Shown in pieces: positions 28,401 through 39,014 of a stretch of 64,000 nt of DNA. Under the pieces are notes generated by a model. It worked only from the letters and a program-made list of their open reading frames with translations, did not search any database and was not told where the DNA came from. How positions within the stretch are numbered: the stretch's first letter is position 1; each line of letters begins with the position of its first letter. The position numbers and the translations under genes were made by a program. This DNA comes from Erythroxylum novogranatense (lineage: Eukaryota > Streptophyta > Magnoliopsida > Malpighiales > Erythroxylaceae): assembly GCA_029891385.1 (NCBI GenBank), contig CM057224.1, forward strand, positions 32,493,005-32,557,004. Direction: 5' to 3'.

Positions 28401-31400
28401 ATGATAGCCCAACCACTTATTGATCTCACTAAGAAGAATACTATTAACTGGTCTCCTACAGCAAAGAAGGCTTTCCAACAACTCAAGCTATCTTGATTGT
28501 TTATGTAATGTCATGAAGTCCTAATAGCATGGAATTGGAAGGTTTGAAGAAAAGCTTGTTGCATATTTTGAGATGAAAGACCTTGAAAACTTTTTTTTAT
28601 TTGGGAATAGAGTTTACTAGATCCAAGGAGGGATATCTTTGTCAATCAATGCAAGTATACACTTGACTTGCTTCATGAAACAGGATAGCTTGGATGCTAA
28701 GGTGTTGAAACACCAGTTGATCCTAACCTAAACCTTCAACATTCAAAAAACGGAAGGTATGATGAATATATATCAGTTTCAAAGATTGGTTGGAAGATTG
28801 ATCCAACCAATCTTTGAAACTGATCACTAAGCAAAGTTTGTCAATTTTTGCATTCACCATGAAAAGAACACTTTGAAGCAGCATACAAGATACTGAGGTA
28901 CCTAGAGGAAACCCCTGGTAAAGGTCTTTTTCAGAAAACAAGGACATCTTCAAATAAAAGTATATACAACTGCAGATTGGGCTGAAGCATCATTGACTAA
29001 AAGTCTACTTCAAGTTATTGTGCCTTTGCTGGAGGAAATTTTGTGACTTGAAGGTTTAAAACATAGACATAGTAGCTAGAAATAGTGCTGAAACGGAATT
29101 TAGATCTTTGGATCACGAAATCTGTAAAGCTAAGCGGAATAGGAGATTACTGGAAGATTAAAAAATTCCACTTATATCACCAATCAAAGTGTATTGTGAC
29201 AATAAGGCAGCAACTGCAATTACATATAATCTTGTTCTTCATGATGGAACTAAACCTAAGGAAGTTGGCAAGCACTTTATCAAGGAAAAAACTTGAGAAG
29301 GAACTGATTTCTATGATTTATATACATATTGCTGAACAAATAGCTTTTCACAAAGGGACTTAACAAGAAACAATTCAACTACCTAATTAACAAGCTGGCC
29401 ATGGAAGACATATGCAAGCCAGCTTGCTGGGAATATTGAAAGCAGGAATTTTTGCCTTGATGTGGCTGAAATCCTGTTGATTTTACAGCTGTAAGTATTT
29501 AGATTTTAGCCAATGATACAAGACAGTCAGCTGTATATTTAAAAATTTAGAGATTATTTAGTTCCTAGGTTTATGTCTTATATCTCCCATAACTAGCCCT
29601 GTTTTATATAGTTTTAAGAACACAGTGAATAACTTAATCGTTAGTTTCAGCTTATAAAAGTGCTTTGGCCAATAGTTCACAGAGAAAAGCTTTTCAAGGA
29701 AAGGCAAAGATCAAATGTCTAACAGAGACGTCAAAATTCTTTGACTAAAAGAAACTAGCACCTCACAGAATTGTCAATAAATAAAATCAAAGGATTGATA
29801 CCATTTCCTTCCTCGGAGTACGCTTCCTCCTAATTAGAGTTTTGGGGGTTTCATCAGGTAGATTCCCATCTCTATTTGATGATTTAGTTATCTGCATAGT
29901 GATAAAAGGAAGATAAAAAAAAATGTGCCCAACAAAACTTGGGAGCTCTTGATTTTGTAAGAGAAACATGCGTGTTTATATGTACCTTATCAAGTGTCTC
30001 AGCAGTATCCCCATGAGAAGTATCATTCACATACATCCTAGTTGTGTTCTGTTTTTGGACTGACAAGCTGCCTTTACTCTTGCTCTTTACCCGTACGTCA
30101 ACTGAGTCAGGTTTTTCCTCTTCAGACTTCACCACTGGAGCTATATGCCCTGGGGTCAGAGAAATCCGCTCAACATTCTTGGCAGAATCTCCTGCTTCCC
30201 TTGAGAACTTTCTTCGTTTTACCTCAATTCTTTCTTTAGATTGCTTTCCTAGAATAACATTACCAGATTTTGGAGATTTCTCCCCACCCAGAGAACTCAA
30301 TATCTCACCCATTGATAAAGACATGGAACCAGGTTCGTTCACAAATTTCCCCTTTCTTTTCTGACCTCTTTTTGAAAGACTTTCCTCCAGAGAGCTTTGT
30401 TTTGGCAATGAGGATGAAGCACCAATTCCACTAGTTTTTGGTCTAAAACTGGCAGGTTCTGCGCCACTGATATGCAGGGATGAAAGAGCTGCCTTCTTGA
30501 GAACCAGATTTCCAGAAGGTGAAGTGGCATCAATTTTTCCTTCTTGAGGTATTTTATATGTTTTCCTTCCTGAGCGAACCCAAGAATGATCATAGCCTTC
30601 TTCTGGATTCATCAAAGAATTAGGTTTTCTCCCCCTCTTCTTTGAAGAAGTCTGTGGCTTTACTCCCAACTTCACTACAGGTTCAGCATAGCCACCTCCT
30701 TCAGTAATAAAATCTTGGGAAAGAAAACCACGCTTCAGCATGCTTGAAGAATTATCATTGGCAAAGGTGTTAACCTTTCCTGTTGAGGCAGTTACCACCC
30801 TTCCTGTTGAATTGGAAATTCCATCTACAGCCTGAAAATTTTCTCCAAGACAGGTATCATCTGGTGATGAGCCTTTAATCATCTGACCAACAGAGATTTG
30901 CTTTTCACAAAGATGATTTAGTCAAACCTTAGTTCAAAGACTCCGAACTAATGTAATAAGACAACAACTGCCTAATTGTTTCCTGATTGCTCAGGAAAAT
31001 ATTGATCATTATTCAACAAGTGCAATCCTTCCTTTTCAATATTTTTTAAAATTACTTAAGCCATGCTAGTAAAGATGTAAATCAAACCAAATAGGAAACA
31101 ATGTGTGATTTTACTAGGGGAAAAGTTTGCAAATTCTCCGCAAAATACAGTGCAAAGGAGGTGTTAAAACTTCCAGACGACTGGGACATAGGACCACCCA
31201 TGACAAGATTGTATTAGTCGTACTTCAGTAGTAGATTCCTATCTGGATTGCCTTATTTACACTAGTATTGTTTGTGAAATGCAGAACAGTTTTGCACTAC
31301 ATGTCATCCTCTCCCATTATATATTCACGGGGGAGAACACCTACAATTTATAGAAATCAGGGATCTGATCCATCTCAAGCAAATCTAGTATAAAAAAAGA

Positions 31401-34400
31401 GAGAAAATGTTAAGACTTTATTCAGAAATGAGGTAAACTTTTAGTCCTGTCTGTAAACCAACGATGCATAGAATAAAACCAATATGTTTCAACAATTACT
31501 AGGTTTACAATAACAGGAAAATACCAGATGTTTCTCAGAATGATTAACATGATCATGCTTAAGGGGATGCGACTCATCTTGGCATATAGAATCAACTATG
31601 GGAGTATATTCATCCAAAGCTACTCCAAGAGACCGCACTGCTTCCTTGAGGTAAGGTTTAAGTTTGGTAAAACAGTTAGTTAATACTTTCTCTCCAAGCT
31701 TCCATGCGATGGGAGAAGCACTCTGAATCACAACATATGTCAAATCAACAACCACCATCAGGATGACCATTATAATGTTAAAGGAATACATATCAGGAAA
31801 ATGCATCTACCTGACTTTCTTTTCTTGCACTGGCTAATAGAGGGGCAATAAGATCCATCGATATGTCTTCACTTTCCTCTATCACCCAGGTCATTATTGT
31901 TTCCATGGCAAGCAATACGTTAAGTGGATGATTGGGTCTTCAATTTTATGACACAGAGAAAACATAAATAGGAAATGATATCAAGCCCAGTACCACTGCT
32001 TAAGCACTATAACAACCACGAAACTATTAAGCATAGGTGACCAAATCTAAGAACAAGGAAAATGGGGAGAAGCCTAAACTTGCATGGGATGTATGAATAC
32101 AAAAAAACTATTATAGATTAATAATGCTGGGACCATACAAAATGTATTAATTAAAAGATATATTAATTAATTGAGAATTAATCTAGCCTATTAGATCAAG
32201 TTGGAATGATAATATAAAGATCATTAATTTATCAAGCATTAACTTATAAAGGCTTTATTATACTTTCACTATATCAATCTAGGACATGTATGCCTCAAAA
32301 GTCTAAGGATCACTTGAACCCTATCCCAGAAAAAACCCTACGAATAATAACCCACATCCATATGCATTCTTTTGTCATGATGTTAGTAGAACTTTCATTA
32401 GGACAGGGAAAAGAACAATACAGTGCTGAAACACCCTTACTATAAATGTTCAGTAATAAATTGCCTCAGTTGTGTATTTCATTGCTGCACTTGGTTTTAC
32501 AGAATTTATCTTTTCCTTATAAAAGAAAAAGCATTTTGCACTATGTACTCCTATTTAATTTAGGTGCAGATAATCAAGATAAAGGAAACCCCTAATGTGA
32601 AAATGAAAGAGAGTCATTACCTACTGAATTACAGAAACAAAACAGTTTTCAAAACCTCCAGTGACATGGAGAAGGTACATGTTTCCCTTACTCTGTATGT
32701 TTTGGAGGCACAACCATATACATGGAATGTAAGGCCAGAATCATATTATACTCATCGTGTTTTATTGCCGCTGATGATTAAATAATATAGATATCAAATT
32801 CTATGTTTAAAAATTGAAGCTACAGATGCTATAACAAAACTTCATAAAAAGTCATCCCATGCACTATTCGAGAAAAGGGTGCTTCTGGTTCTGTCAGTAC
32901 TTGACAATCAATTTGGTGAATATATAATAAACATTTTAACAATGTAATCACATAGCAATTATAGCCTGATAAGGGGGTCCAATTGCATGTAATACATAAA
33001 TGTGAGACAGGTCACAGAGATAAACTTTTGAGTGGACTAAAATTTTATTTTCTGATCTAAGACTTTCCATTACACATACTCAATTTTTTATTTTCTGATC
33101 TAAGACTTTCCATTAAACATATTTCTAATCATATAAACAACACCACACCTGCAATGCAAGATAAATTTGACCAAGTGAATGGCAGTTTACAGGGCTCTTA
33201 CCTTATTGTCTTCAGAAATTTCTGGAACATTTCCACAGTAAGTTCGTGCAACTCGAGGTCCAGCATCACCAAACAGGAACGCACCTTTGCCATAGTATCC
33301 AGAATTGAAACTGCCTTTGCATAAGAATGACCAGAAACATAGGACAATTTTTCGAAAGCTGCGACTATCAATTGAAAAATTTCCTATACACCAATGAGAA
33401 TGTAAATCATATAAGAATCCCCAAGAACCAAACATGAATCCTGATTGAATCCATTTTATTATTGAGAGTACCTTCATCTGGTTGTCATTATAAGGAGCAT
33501 CTGGCGCTGTTATTCTTATTATCTCACTAAGGCAGGATGCAACTGAAACTTTCACAACTGAATCTGAGTGCCTCAAAAGGGAACCAGATATTAATGCTTT
33601 CATTGGTGGCAGAAGGGCATCTTGCATTGATCTTGATGGTGCCTGTTCCACATATATGAGCAAGCGCTCTAGTTTCTAAAAGAAAAAAAATGAAACAAAA
33701 GAATGGAACTGTCACATGACATCTGGACAAACAAGAAGGAAAGTCAAATGTGTACCTGTCGCAAAATTGGAAAAGAAAAAAACAAAATGCAGTAGAAGGC
33801 ATGCACAGATAAGTTCACAAAAAGATGATAACAAATATTACCAACAAGTTATAATAAACAGAGCACAGAGACAATATATGGAATCTGGAAAGCTTCATTT
33901 TACCAAGCCAAAAGCAAGAAGATGAATCTGTTCAAGATGGGGCCTTATTTTACATCCATTGAAGAATAAAAGGGGCACTGGTATCCATCATGTGCTAGTT
34001 TGATCTGCTGTATGAATTTTTATACTATGCACACCAGTAAGTATCTTTACTGCACAGAGAACTTTTTATCACAGCTATATCTCAAGCTTTTTATGCCACG
34101 CTGTCAATGTACTTAGAATTGACTTGATGGTAAGTTCAGATAAGTCATCTTGTTTGCCCACTTCTGCTAGTACCCACAACTTCTTCTCATTCACATAATT
34201 GATTTTCTTATACTGTTTTTAAAGTCACCAAAAGAAGCCTACATCTTACCCGTTTGAACATTGACAACAGAAAACTCACACAAAAAGACTGCATGCATAG
34301 GAACACCAAATGCATGCAGTTACTACCCTTTGAGAAAAGTTACATTGCCCCAGCAATCACTGACTACAGAGTAACTGGATCATACACACAAGAACACTGT

Positions 34401-35054
34401 AAAATAAACCAACCATGCACTGGAAAATGGAAGAATACCAGAATCGCAAAAGCACCAATGCAAAAGCTAAAATGAGAACATAGAGCTAGAAATGTGGAAG
34501 AAACAAATCCAGAACAGCAATCGCAAATCCAATTCCATGGGCTACAATTCAACTTCAATAAGTCGATACAAAACAGAATCCACAACCAAAGGCACAACTA
34601 CTTTAACACGTAATTCTAAATGGAGGTACCCAATAAAAAACGAAGAAGCAATCAGGATAATGAAATATTAGACCACAAATTATCGATTGTATAGCCACCT
34701 TGATTCTATAAACACAATCATCATATATAAAGCCTCCATCCTTAATTATACATAACGATAAACCATAAAAAGAAGTCAAAACGTCCAAATTTGTTTACCC
34801 AACAGATAAAATCTGTTGTAATTTAAAACTACATACTTGATCAATTCAAGTTCCAATTCCCATATTCTGATTAAAAGAAACGACAATCAATGAAAACCCA
34901 AAATGTTACAAAGAGACGTAGATAAAAGAGAGCGACAGGAAAGGGGCATTACATCAAGATGATTAAGCAACTCATCGGTGGAAGACATAGGGTTTAGAAG
35001 CCTGTTCCCAGCATCCTTCAACTGCTCCTGAATCTCAACCTCATTAATAGCCAT
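13412..35054 (-). CDS. PDS5: PDS5-like sister-chromatid cohesion cofactor with Tudor domain, 13 exons
   Basis: PDS5 proteins bind the cohesin ring in the nucleus and regulate its cohesion, loading and DNA-repair roles. Coding exons, 5' to 3': 35054-34953, 33675-33472, 33383-33202, 31937-31811, 31722-31525, 30900-29986, 29891-29802, 14793-14714, 14597-14546, 14253-14167, 14041-13998, 13783-13712, 13628-13412. Phases agree throughout and sum to 2370 nt (789 aa, TAA stop). All introns are GT-AG; the acceptor of exon 6 is the least certain. Residues 1-271 are the HEAT-like N-terminus (motifs [40 protein letters not shown]). Residues 272-606 are a basic, low-complexity region with KKRGRKP and RRKRTPRK. 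Residues about 619-673 form a Tudor domain ([25 protein letters not shown]), followed by a charged tail. The length fits the short plant PDS5C/D/E group. An upstream in-frame ATG at 35105 would add 17 residues; MAINEVE matches the family start better. A telo-box-like AAACCCTAA (+ strand) lies at 35082-35090. Confidence 0.93.
15102..15319 (+). mobile_element. LTR 'P', 5' copy, followed by tRNA-Met-type PBS
   Basis: This block is repeated at 29429-29655; shared anchors are GCCTTGATG, GGCTGAAATCCTGTT, AAGAACACAGTGAATA and TTTCAGCTTATA. It is followed at 15320-15332 by TAGTATCAGAGCA, a one-mismatch version of the initiator-Met PBS, then an ATG (15381) starting MSKPGV before the sequence jumps into RT. 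LTR borders are approximate because both copies are decayed and no TSD was identified. Confidence 0.65.
15400..15576 (+). pseudogene. Copia A, RT fragment upstream of the copia B insertion
   Basis: The + frame gives copia RT motifs [31 protein letters not shown] and [12 protein letters not shown], with one stop. The reading frame stops at 15576, where copia B begins, and resumes at 24668: removal of B restores the sequence [20 protein letters not shown]. Gag, protease and integrase are absent. Confidence 0.85.
15828..18573 (-). pseudogene. Copia B pol: partial integrase, RT, RNase H
   Basis: Integrase C-terminal half begins near 18573 ([21 protein letters not shown], then a disrupted VNTPQQNG stretch near 18310). 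It continues in a long frame 18260-16935 through the linker into RT ([35 protein letters not shown]). The frame breaks around 16860-16935 and resumes at 16855 with the catalytic [11 protein letters not shown]. It breaks again near 16220 in RNase H (RNase H frame 16238-15828, with [11 protein letters not shown] and DILTKGL). No DTG protease is left. The element cannot be autonomous. Confidence 0.9.
18556..19060 (-). pseudogene. Copia B gag, N-terminal part
   Basis: ATG at 19060 opens [14 protein letters not shown] and then copia gag features ([49 protein letters not shown]). The frame runs straight into integrase sequence near 18556, so the C-terminal gag and the CCHC knuckle are missing. The 5' leader upstream is split by chromovirus G at 19119. 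Confidence 0.85.
19543..22818 (-). pseudogene. Chromovirus G pol: protease, RT, RNase H, integrase, chromodomain
   Basis: A single frame continues gag, with only two internal TAA stops (21364-21366 and 20959-20961) and no frameshift. Order: protease ([10 protein letters not shown]), RT ([20 protein letters not shown], catalytic FFDDILVYS), RNase H ([16 protein letters not shown]), integrase with HHCC zinc finger and D,D-35-E core ([22 protein letters not shown]), then a chromodomain ([14 protein letters not shown]) near the end. The stop codon lies at 19543, 48 bases inside the 3' LTR, so the last residues are LTR-encoded. Chromodomains of this group direct integration to particular chromatin. 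Confidence 0.9.
22819..23874 (-). pseudogene. Chromovirus G gag
   Basis: ATG at 23874 lies only about ten bases beyond the PBS, so the leader is almost absent. The frame is open for 351 codons, with an N-terminal helical part, the gag core ([54 protein letters not shown]) and one zinc-knuckle-like motif [14 protein letters not shown]. It ends in TAG at 22819-22821, in the same frame as pol. Gag assembles the virus-like particle. The reading frame itself shows no decay before the TAG, so it may still encode Gag; whether the TAG is natural or a mutation is open. Confidence 0.85.
24668..25800 (+). pseudogene. Copia A, RT-RNase H after the copia B insertion
   Basis: Resumes copia A at the TSD. 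Frames reproduce RT ([29 protein letters not shown]) and RNase H ([22 protein letters not shown]) with several stops and frameshifts, ending with an INIYATT*GR-like tail. At 25801 a new TG-starting block (TGTTGATATTATAAAAATA) follows, probably the copia A 3' LTR ('Q'), to about 26010. Q is not related to LTR P. Confidence 0.8.
25801..26010 (+). mobile_element. Putative 3' LTR of copia A ('LTR Q')
   Basis: The block starts TGTTGATATT directly after the GRVLI-type copia pol end and is AT-rich. No second copy exists in the window, so its end is a guess and the 5' LTR of copia A appears lost. Confidence 0.4.
26214..27260 (-). mobile_element. Old gypsy-like LTR with PBS, hosting a TRIM
   Basis: At 26218-26231 the + strand reads AGCTCTGATACTAA, the complement of a tRNA-Met-type PBS, followed at 26236 by TGTAGGAC as a minus-strand LTR 3' end would be. 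A TATA-like TATTTATAG lies near 26638. The sequence resumes after the TRIM at 27192, but its far border is not evident. Little coding sequence is visible below 26214. Tentative. Confidence 0.4.
26809..27186 (+). mobile_element. TRIM (terminal-repeat retrotransposon in miniature), 378 bp
   Basis: Two direct LTRs of 124 bp, 26809-26932 and 27063-27186, differ at only three positions and start TGTTAC and end TATAACA. Two bases after the first LTR is a perfect PBS, TGGTATCAGAGCC (26935-26947). Directly before the second LTR is a polypurine tract, TGGGGGGACGAA (27051-27062). The 130-bp interior has no coding capacity and contains repeats of GGAGTGGTG-like phrases. TSD GAATC (26804-26808) versus AAATC (27187-27191), one mismatch. 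Such elements rely on proteins supplied by other LTR retrotransposons. Confidence 0.93.
27340..28497 (+). pseudogene. Gypsy element H: protease-RT remnant
   Basis: Broken + frames give the end of protease ([13 protein letters not shown] near 27370) and a linker. RT follows, from about 27865: [20 protein letters not shown], then in shifted frames [17 protein letters not shown], [17 protein letters not shown] (28110-28150; one D changed to E) and [18 protein letters not shown] (28350-28395). Numerous frameshifts. It ends abruptly at 28497, where copia C begins; no LTR seen. Confidence 0.8.
28498..29428 (+). pseudogene. Copia C: RT-RNase H remnant ending at LTR P
   Basis: Starts inside RT at an ILIVYV(DD)-like motif. 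Then comes YFEMKDLGNLFYFLGIEFTR-like sequence, LLHETG, the YQRLVGRLI region, RNase H fragments (NKAATAI-like, HFIKEKLE-like) and [10 protein letters not shown] just before LTR P at 29429. Many stops and shifts. The segment that should encode the next RT residues is replaced by a palindrome at 28772-28824. Confidence 0.8.
28772..28824. repeat. Perfect 23-bp foldback palindrome inside copia C RT
   Basis: Arms 28772-28794 and 28802-28824 are exact reverse complements, with a 7-bp spacer AGATTGA. The left arm is the expected RT sequence (YQ..LVGRL region); the right arm is an inverted copy standing where the following conserved residues should be. Confidence 0.95.
29429..29655 (+). mobile_element. 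LTR 'P', 3' copy
   Basis: Begins TGGGAATATTG after the pol end of copia C and matches 15102-15319 at intervals over its length, with noticeable divergence. It lies only about 150 bp from the donor of PDS5 intron 7. The homology ends at TTTCAGCTTATA. Confidence 0.65.
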
Positions 35055-35105
35055 TTTACGCTTTGAGAGACGAGAGCTCGAAAACCCTAAACCCCAGAAG
35101 AACAA

Positions 35106-36208
35106 TAACTAGAAACTATCACTTTTACACACTTCTCTGAGCTTTTTGCATGCCTTCCTCAAAAGACCAAACCCACAACAGAAGTCATCTTGTTTATAAG
35201 TCCAGGAGCATAAATATCACTTCTTTTGTTACAACTCAGCACACCCAAGCAAGGTGCTTCTATCAATGCGTAAAGCATGCAAGCGGAGGTTACTAAACAG
35301 CAATTTCAGATTTGCCCATAAATTTACTAAAGTACAGCGTATTAGGGTGGTCTCGAATTCAGTGGCAATGCTATCTGTTTTCAACGGGTATACATATAGT
35401 ATATAGGATCCTTGTAGCTCTATGACATTGGAGAGGCTTTTAGCTCTGAGTCTCAGTGGCTGGTGCTTCATTTTTAGCCAAGTATCGCACACATAGTACC
35501 CATTTTAACTTGTGAAAGTTACATGGCAGCCTTGAAGAACTTGTGTTTTCTTGACAAGTCACATTACACGCTTGCACTGACAAGGTAACCCTTCCGTCCT
35601 GTACCCAGTTCGATGATACGACCCTTTGGGTCAGGTATATCGTTTAAAGTTGGCAATAAAGTTTAGGGGAGTTGGCAAACAAAGAACAATATAGTCAAAT
35701 ACTGTAAAGAGACTTCCTGAAAAATGAACACTGTGTGGATGACATGAAGATTTCTTCCTTTGTGTAGGAACCAACCAAATAGCTGCCTTTTGGTTCGTCC
35801 ATGCAAGTTTAGTGCGCAAGGACAAGTCCATTGCTAATATAGCATAGCTTTCCCAAAATCCTTTTTTCAACTAATAGTCGATATTCTATGATGTGATCCG
35901 TAATTCCAAATCTGCCCTATTTTGGAGAATAATTGGTGAATAAATTGTCTGACACATCGTTTTTGGGATTTATTTCAGAAGGGGACATCTTTCGTTGTGG
36001 TGGATGAGACCAATCACATCCACATTCCAAGAATAAATAAGTAAAAATTCAGGAAAACATAGTTAAAATAAATGGTTCTCAACAACAATTTCACAAATTG
36101 ATCGTCATCTCAAAAAGCAAACATCTCAAATAGAAAAAATCCAAAAACTCTATTTGATGAGTTGACCAACTAATTAAAAAACAAAACTCATAACAATGTT
36201 CTGCTTTC
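35106..36208. other. Intergenic: PDS5 promoter side and eS12 3' flank
   Basis: About 1.1 kb between the PDS5 start and the eS12 stop, both on the minus strand. ORFs such as 35229-35492 and 35631-35870 carry no family motif. No transposon termini or RNA gene recognised. The PDS5 leader and promoter must lie here. Confidence 0.6.
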
Positions 36209-37887
36209 TCAGTTAGCTTTGATGTGTTGTTGAACAACATTAAGACCTTCGCTCTCTTCCCCAAAATCCTGCAAACCAGTTTAGGAAGTAGAATTAGCCC
36301 AACAGGAGACACTAGAATAGCCAAAACAACACCTTAATTTAACTCATACCTTCACAACTACACAAGAGCAACCAACTACCTTCCTGGCCTTGCCCTCAGA
36401 ATCAATCTTACACAACTGCAAGTAGGATGAAATAATATAGTTCCGTCAACTTTTACACACAACTCACCACACAGTGATTATGAGCATAAATAAATACATG
36501 GTTCTATCATAAAATCTGTGTCACCATGCAAACTTTGCATTGAAGAAATCCATTAATGATCTATTTTACGACTAAATAAGTTCTAAGAAAAGAAATTAAA
36601 TATGTAGACAAGCCCTAGAGAGAATTTTCTTGAGGCACCATACTCATCCAAAATGACAAAATATATTTTCAGATGCCTAACGAGTGATATGCAATTCAAG
36701 TAAGAACGATAGATGGTAATAATACTCATGACCAATCTAAAAGTTGGTGCATTCTAATTTGACTATGTTCAATATTCATGTGTTAACACAAGTTAAAGCA
36801 TGAGGCAAAACACAAGTGACTCCTCAGACATGGATGCCCTTATATTAAATCCAAAAACTATCAGAACTGCCATTACATATCATTGACTACATCAACCTTG
36901 ACAATTCTTTCTATAGTTTGCCATCTATATTTTTGCCATCAATTTGAAGGTACCACTGCATCGTATATATTCAAATATTTACATCTAGCAAAAGCTGCTT
37001 AAGGTAAAGTTCATCTCAAAGGAGATATGTCTATATAGAAACATGATCCAGGAATTGTAAACTTGAGACATTAGAAGCTCTGTAAAGACATCTACAATAA
37101 CTCATGAATGAAATCACGAGTCAACAAGCTGATAAGATATACTTACACCAGCCCACTCGCCAAGGGTCTTGGCACTAGGAACAGTTAGTAGGCTCACACC
37201 ATGATCAGCACAAAGCCCTTTGACCAGTTTAACATAATCAGGTTGATTGCAGTCCTCTGCCAACACACACAGCTGGGCAGCATGCTTCTCGATCACTTTT
37301 GCACCTTCATGAAGACCTTTGGAAAGGCCCCCATGAGCCAGAGACTTTCTCAATACAAGCTGCAGTGCAGTCATCAGGTCCATAGGCTCACCAAGTGGCT
37401 GAGCAGATGCGTCAACAGCAATAGCACCCTCTTCACTGCAAATTTGGAAGTTAAATCAGGACAAGACACATTTTTTTCTTCATAGAAGAAATTAATGCTC
37501 TATTTGGACTTGACTTTTACATATATGCCTGTTTCAATTTATCATCACAAGCAATGAACCAAAATTTCAGAAAGAATGACACAACACGACAGTCGGTTCA
37601 AGATACATAGACATTTCAGAAATTAGAAAGAAGGACGAGTCTGTTGTTAATCAACTAATCTTATCCGTCCAAAAACAAACAACAATGTTGAAGGCTAAAG
37701 CAACTAAATATTCAAAGACAAAACCAGGTAAAGCAGTGTAGGAGATTACCGTACCCTCACCTCACCAAAGATTTAACAGTGAAATATAATACACTTCTCT
37801 TTGCAATGGTGTAATCCTAAATTCAAAATCACGTACCATACAGAATATATTGGACAATCATGCATCTAAATTTACTTACGCTGCCAT
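36209..37887 (-). CDS. RPS12: 40S ribosomal protein eS12 (RPS12), 4 coding exons
   Basis: Structural protein of the cytosolic small ribosomal subunit. Coding exons: 37887-37880 (8 nt: ATGGCAGC), 37435-37147, 36415-36350 and 36268-36209 (TGA stop). They total 423 nt, 140 aa, with all phases compatible and GT-AG introns. The protein starts [20 protein letters not shown] and has the eS12 core: [75 protein letters not shown]. The length is usual for the plant family. The first coding exon is tiny and its upstream part (37888-37923) is 5' UTR. A 5'-UTR intron (37924 to about 38286) is likely, with acceptor CTCTGCAG and a leader exon from about 38287 to 38345. Confidence 0.96.
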
Positions 37888-38346
37888 TGTTCTTGCCAAT
37901 TAAGCCCAACAACTATCTCCTTCCTGCAGAGAGACAAGGCTCCAAATCAAATCTCGAGTAACAACAGCTCTAAGATTCCCAATAACAAATTGATACAAGC
38001 AATAATCTTCTTTCTGATCAGATACCTTAAAACAATCGTCGTTACAGTTGATAATACCACTTACCAAAAACCCTTTAACCGATAAAGCTTGTTACTTATC
38101 AATAAAAATGGGCACAAAAGTTAACTATAAAGTCTAATGATTTTGGATCCGTTGTCAGTCATAAAATTAATGGAGGCTTAGATCGAAAAACACAACAAAA
38201 GGAAATCTTTAGAAAAATTTAAGCTTATTTTTTTAACAAAGTTTCATGCAAAGAGAAAGAAAAAGCCAGAAATAGAAGAGGGAGACCTATAGCAACGAGG
38301 CAAAATGCGACTGCGAAGGAAAGGAAGGAACGCTCACAGCTTTGCA

Positions 38347-38450
38347 AAACCCTAAAACCCCACCCCCCAGAAACATGGGCTAAAAATGGGCCCAAACACA
38401 CCTAGGTGAAAAACGGTTCCCAAATAAAACTATAATTTTAGTTTGGCCCA
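38347..38450 (-). promoter_or_regulatory. eS12 promoter: telo-box and site II elements
   Basis: Near the expected start of the eS12 leader, the + strand shows AAACCCTAA (38347-38355, telo-box), TGGGCT (38376-38381), TGGGCC within a GGGCCC palindrome (38387-38392) and GGCCCA (38445-38450). Telo-box plus site II (TGGGCY) modules are a known hallmark of plant ribosomal-protein and proliferation-linked promoters. Function here is inferred from that association. Confidence 0.65.
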
Positions 38451-39014
38451 ACGTTATCCACTGTTTGAACCCAAAGAAACATTGTGTTTTGTAAGACGTA
38501 TGGATATTGTTTCTGGAGTCGGCATCCCATGTATGTTTGTTTGATTGGTAATTTATAAATTAAAAATAAAAAAATAAAATGGGACATAATTTGCAAGCAA
38601 AAGGGCTGCATAAGGAACTTTTCCCTGGTTGTTTGCTTATCGATTATGGCTATTGTTCATCCACCTGCCCTAAGAATGTTGGGATTAGATTTCTCATATT
38701 ACTTTTGTTGGTGTTATACATTGTTTTAATCAATGTTATAAATACTTGGTACCGAATTTGATTCTAATACGGTACTGTACCGATATCAGTTAAATATTAG
38801 GTACCATTTTGGATAATTTTTAAATTTTATAAAATAATTTCTAAATTTTTTAAAAGTATAAAATAGCACTTAAATTTTGGTTGCAACAACAGGAGTCCTT
38901 GCTCAAGAACAATTTGATTGTGGATTGTGTATTAGGAAATGCGCCAGTAGAATATCACGAGGAAGAAGCAAGAAAAGAGAAACTATGAAGCTTGCGTGAA
39001 GGTTGACAGAATCA
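38451..39014. other. Intergenic, nothing recognised
   Basis: AT-rich. Contains short repeated GGTACCGA / GGTAC phrases near 38747-38805 but no gene or element boundary. Confidence 0.4.

Larger units (their letters stand above)
14794..29801 (-). other. Intron 7 of PDS5, 15.0 kb, filled with nested retrotransposons
   Basis: The donor follows [10 protein letters not shown] at 29802 (GTATC) and the acceptor precedes exon 8 at 14793 (TGTACAG). The two flanking exons join in frame into the sequence leading to the Tudor domain. Only about 310 bp at the acceptor side and 145 bp at the donor side lack recognisable transposon sequence. The other twelve introns range from about 80 bp to 1.3 kb. Confidence 0.9.

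Noticed and set aside
13412..35054. PDS5 as a pseudogene broken by transposons
   Set aside because: All thirteen exons join in frame with GT-AG borders and no internal stop; every transposon is confined to introns.
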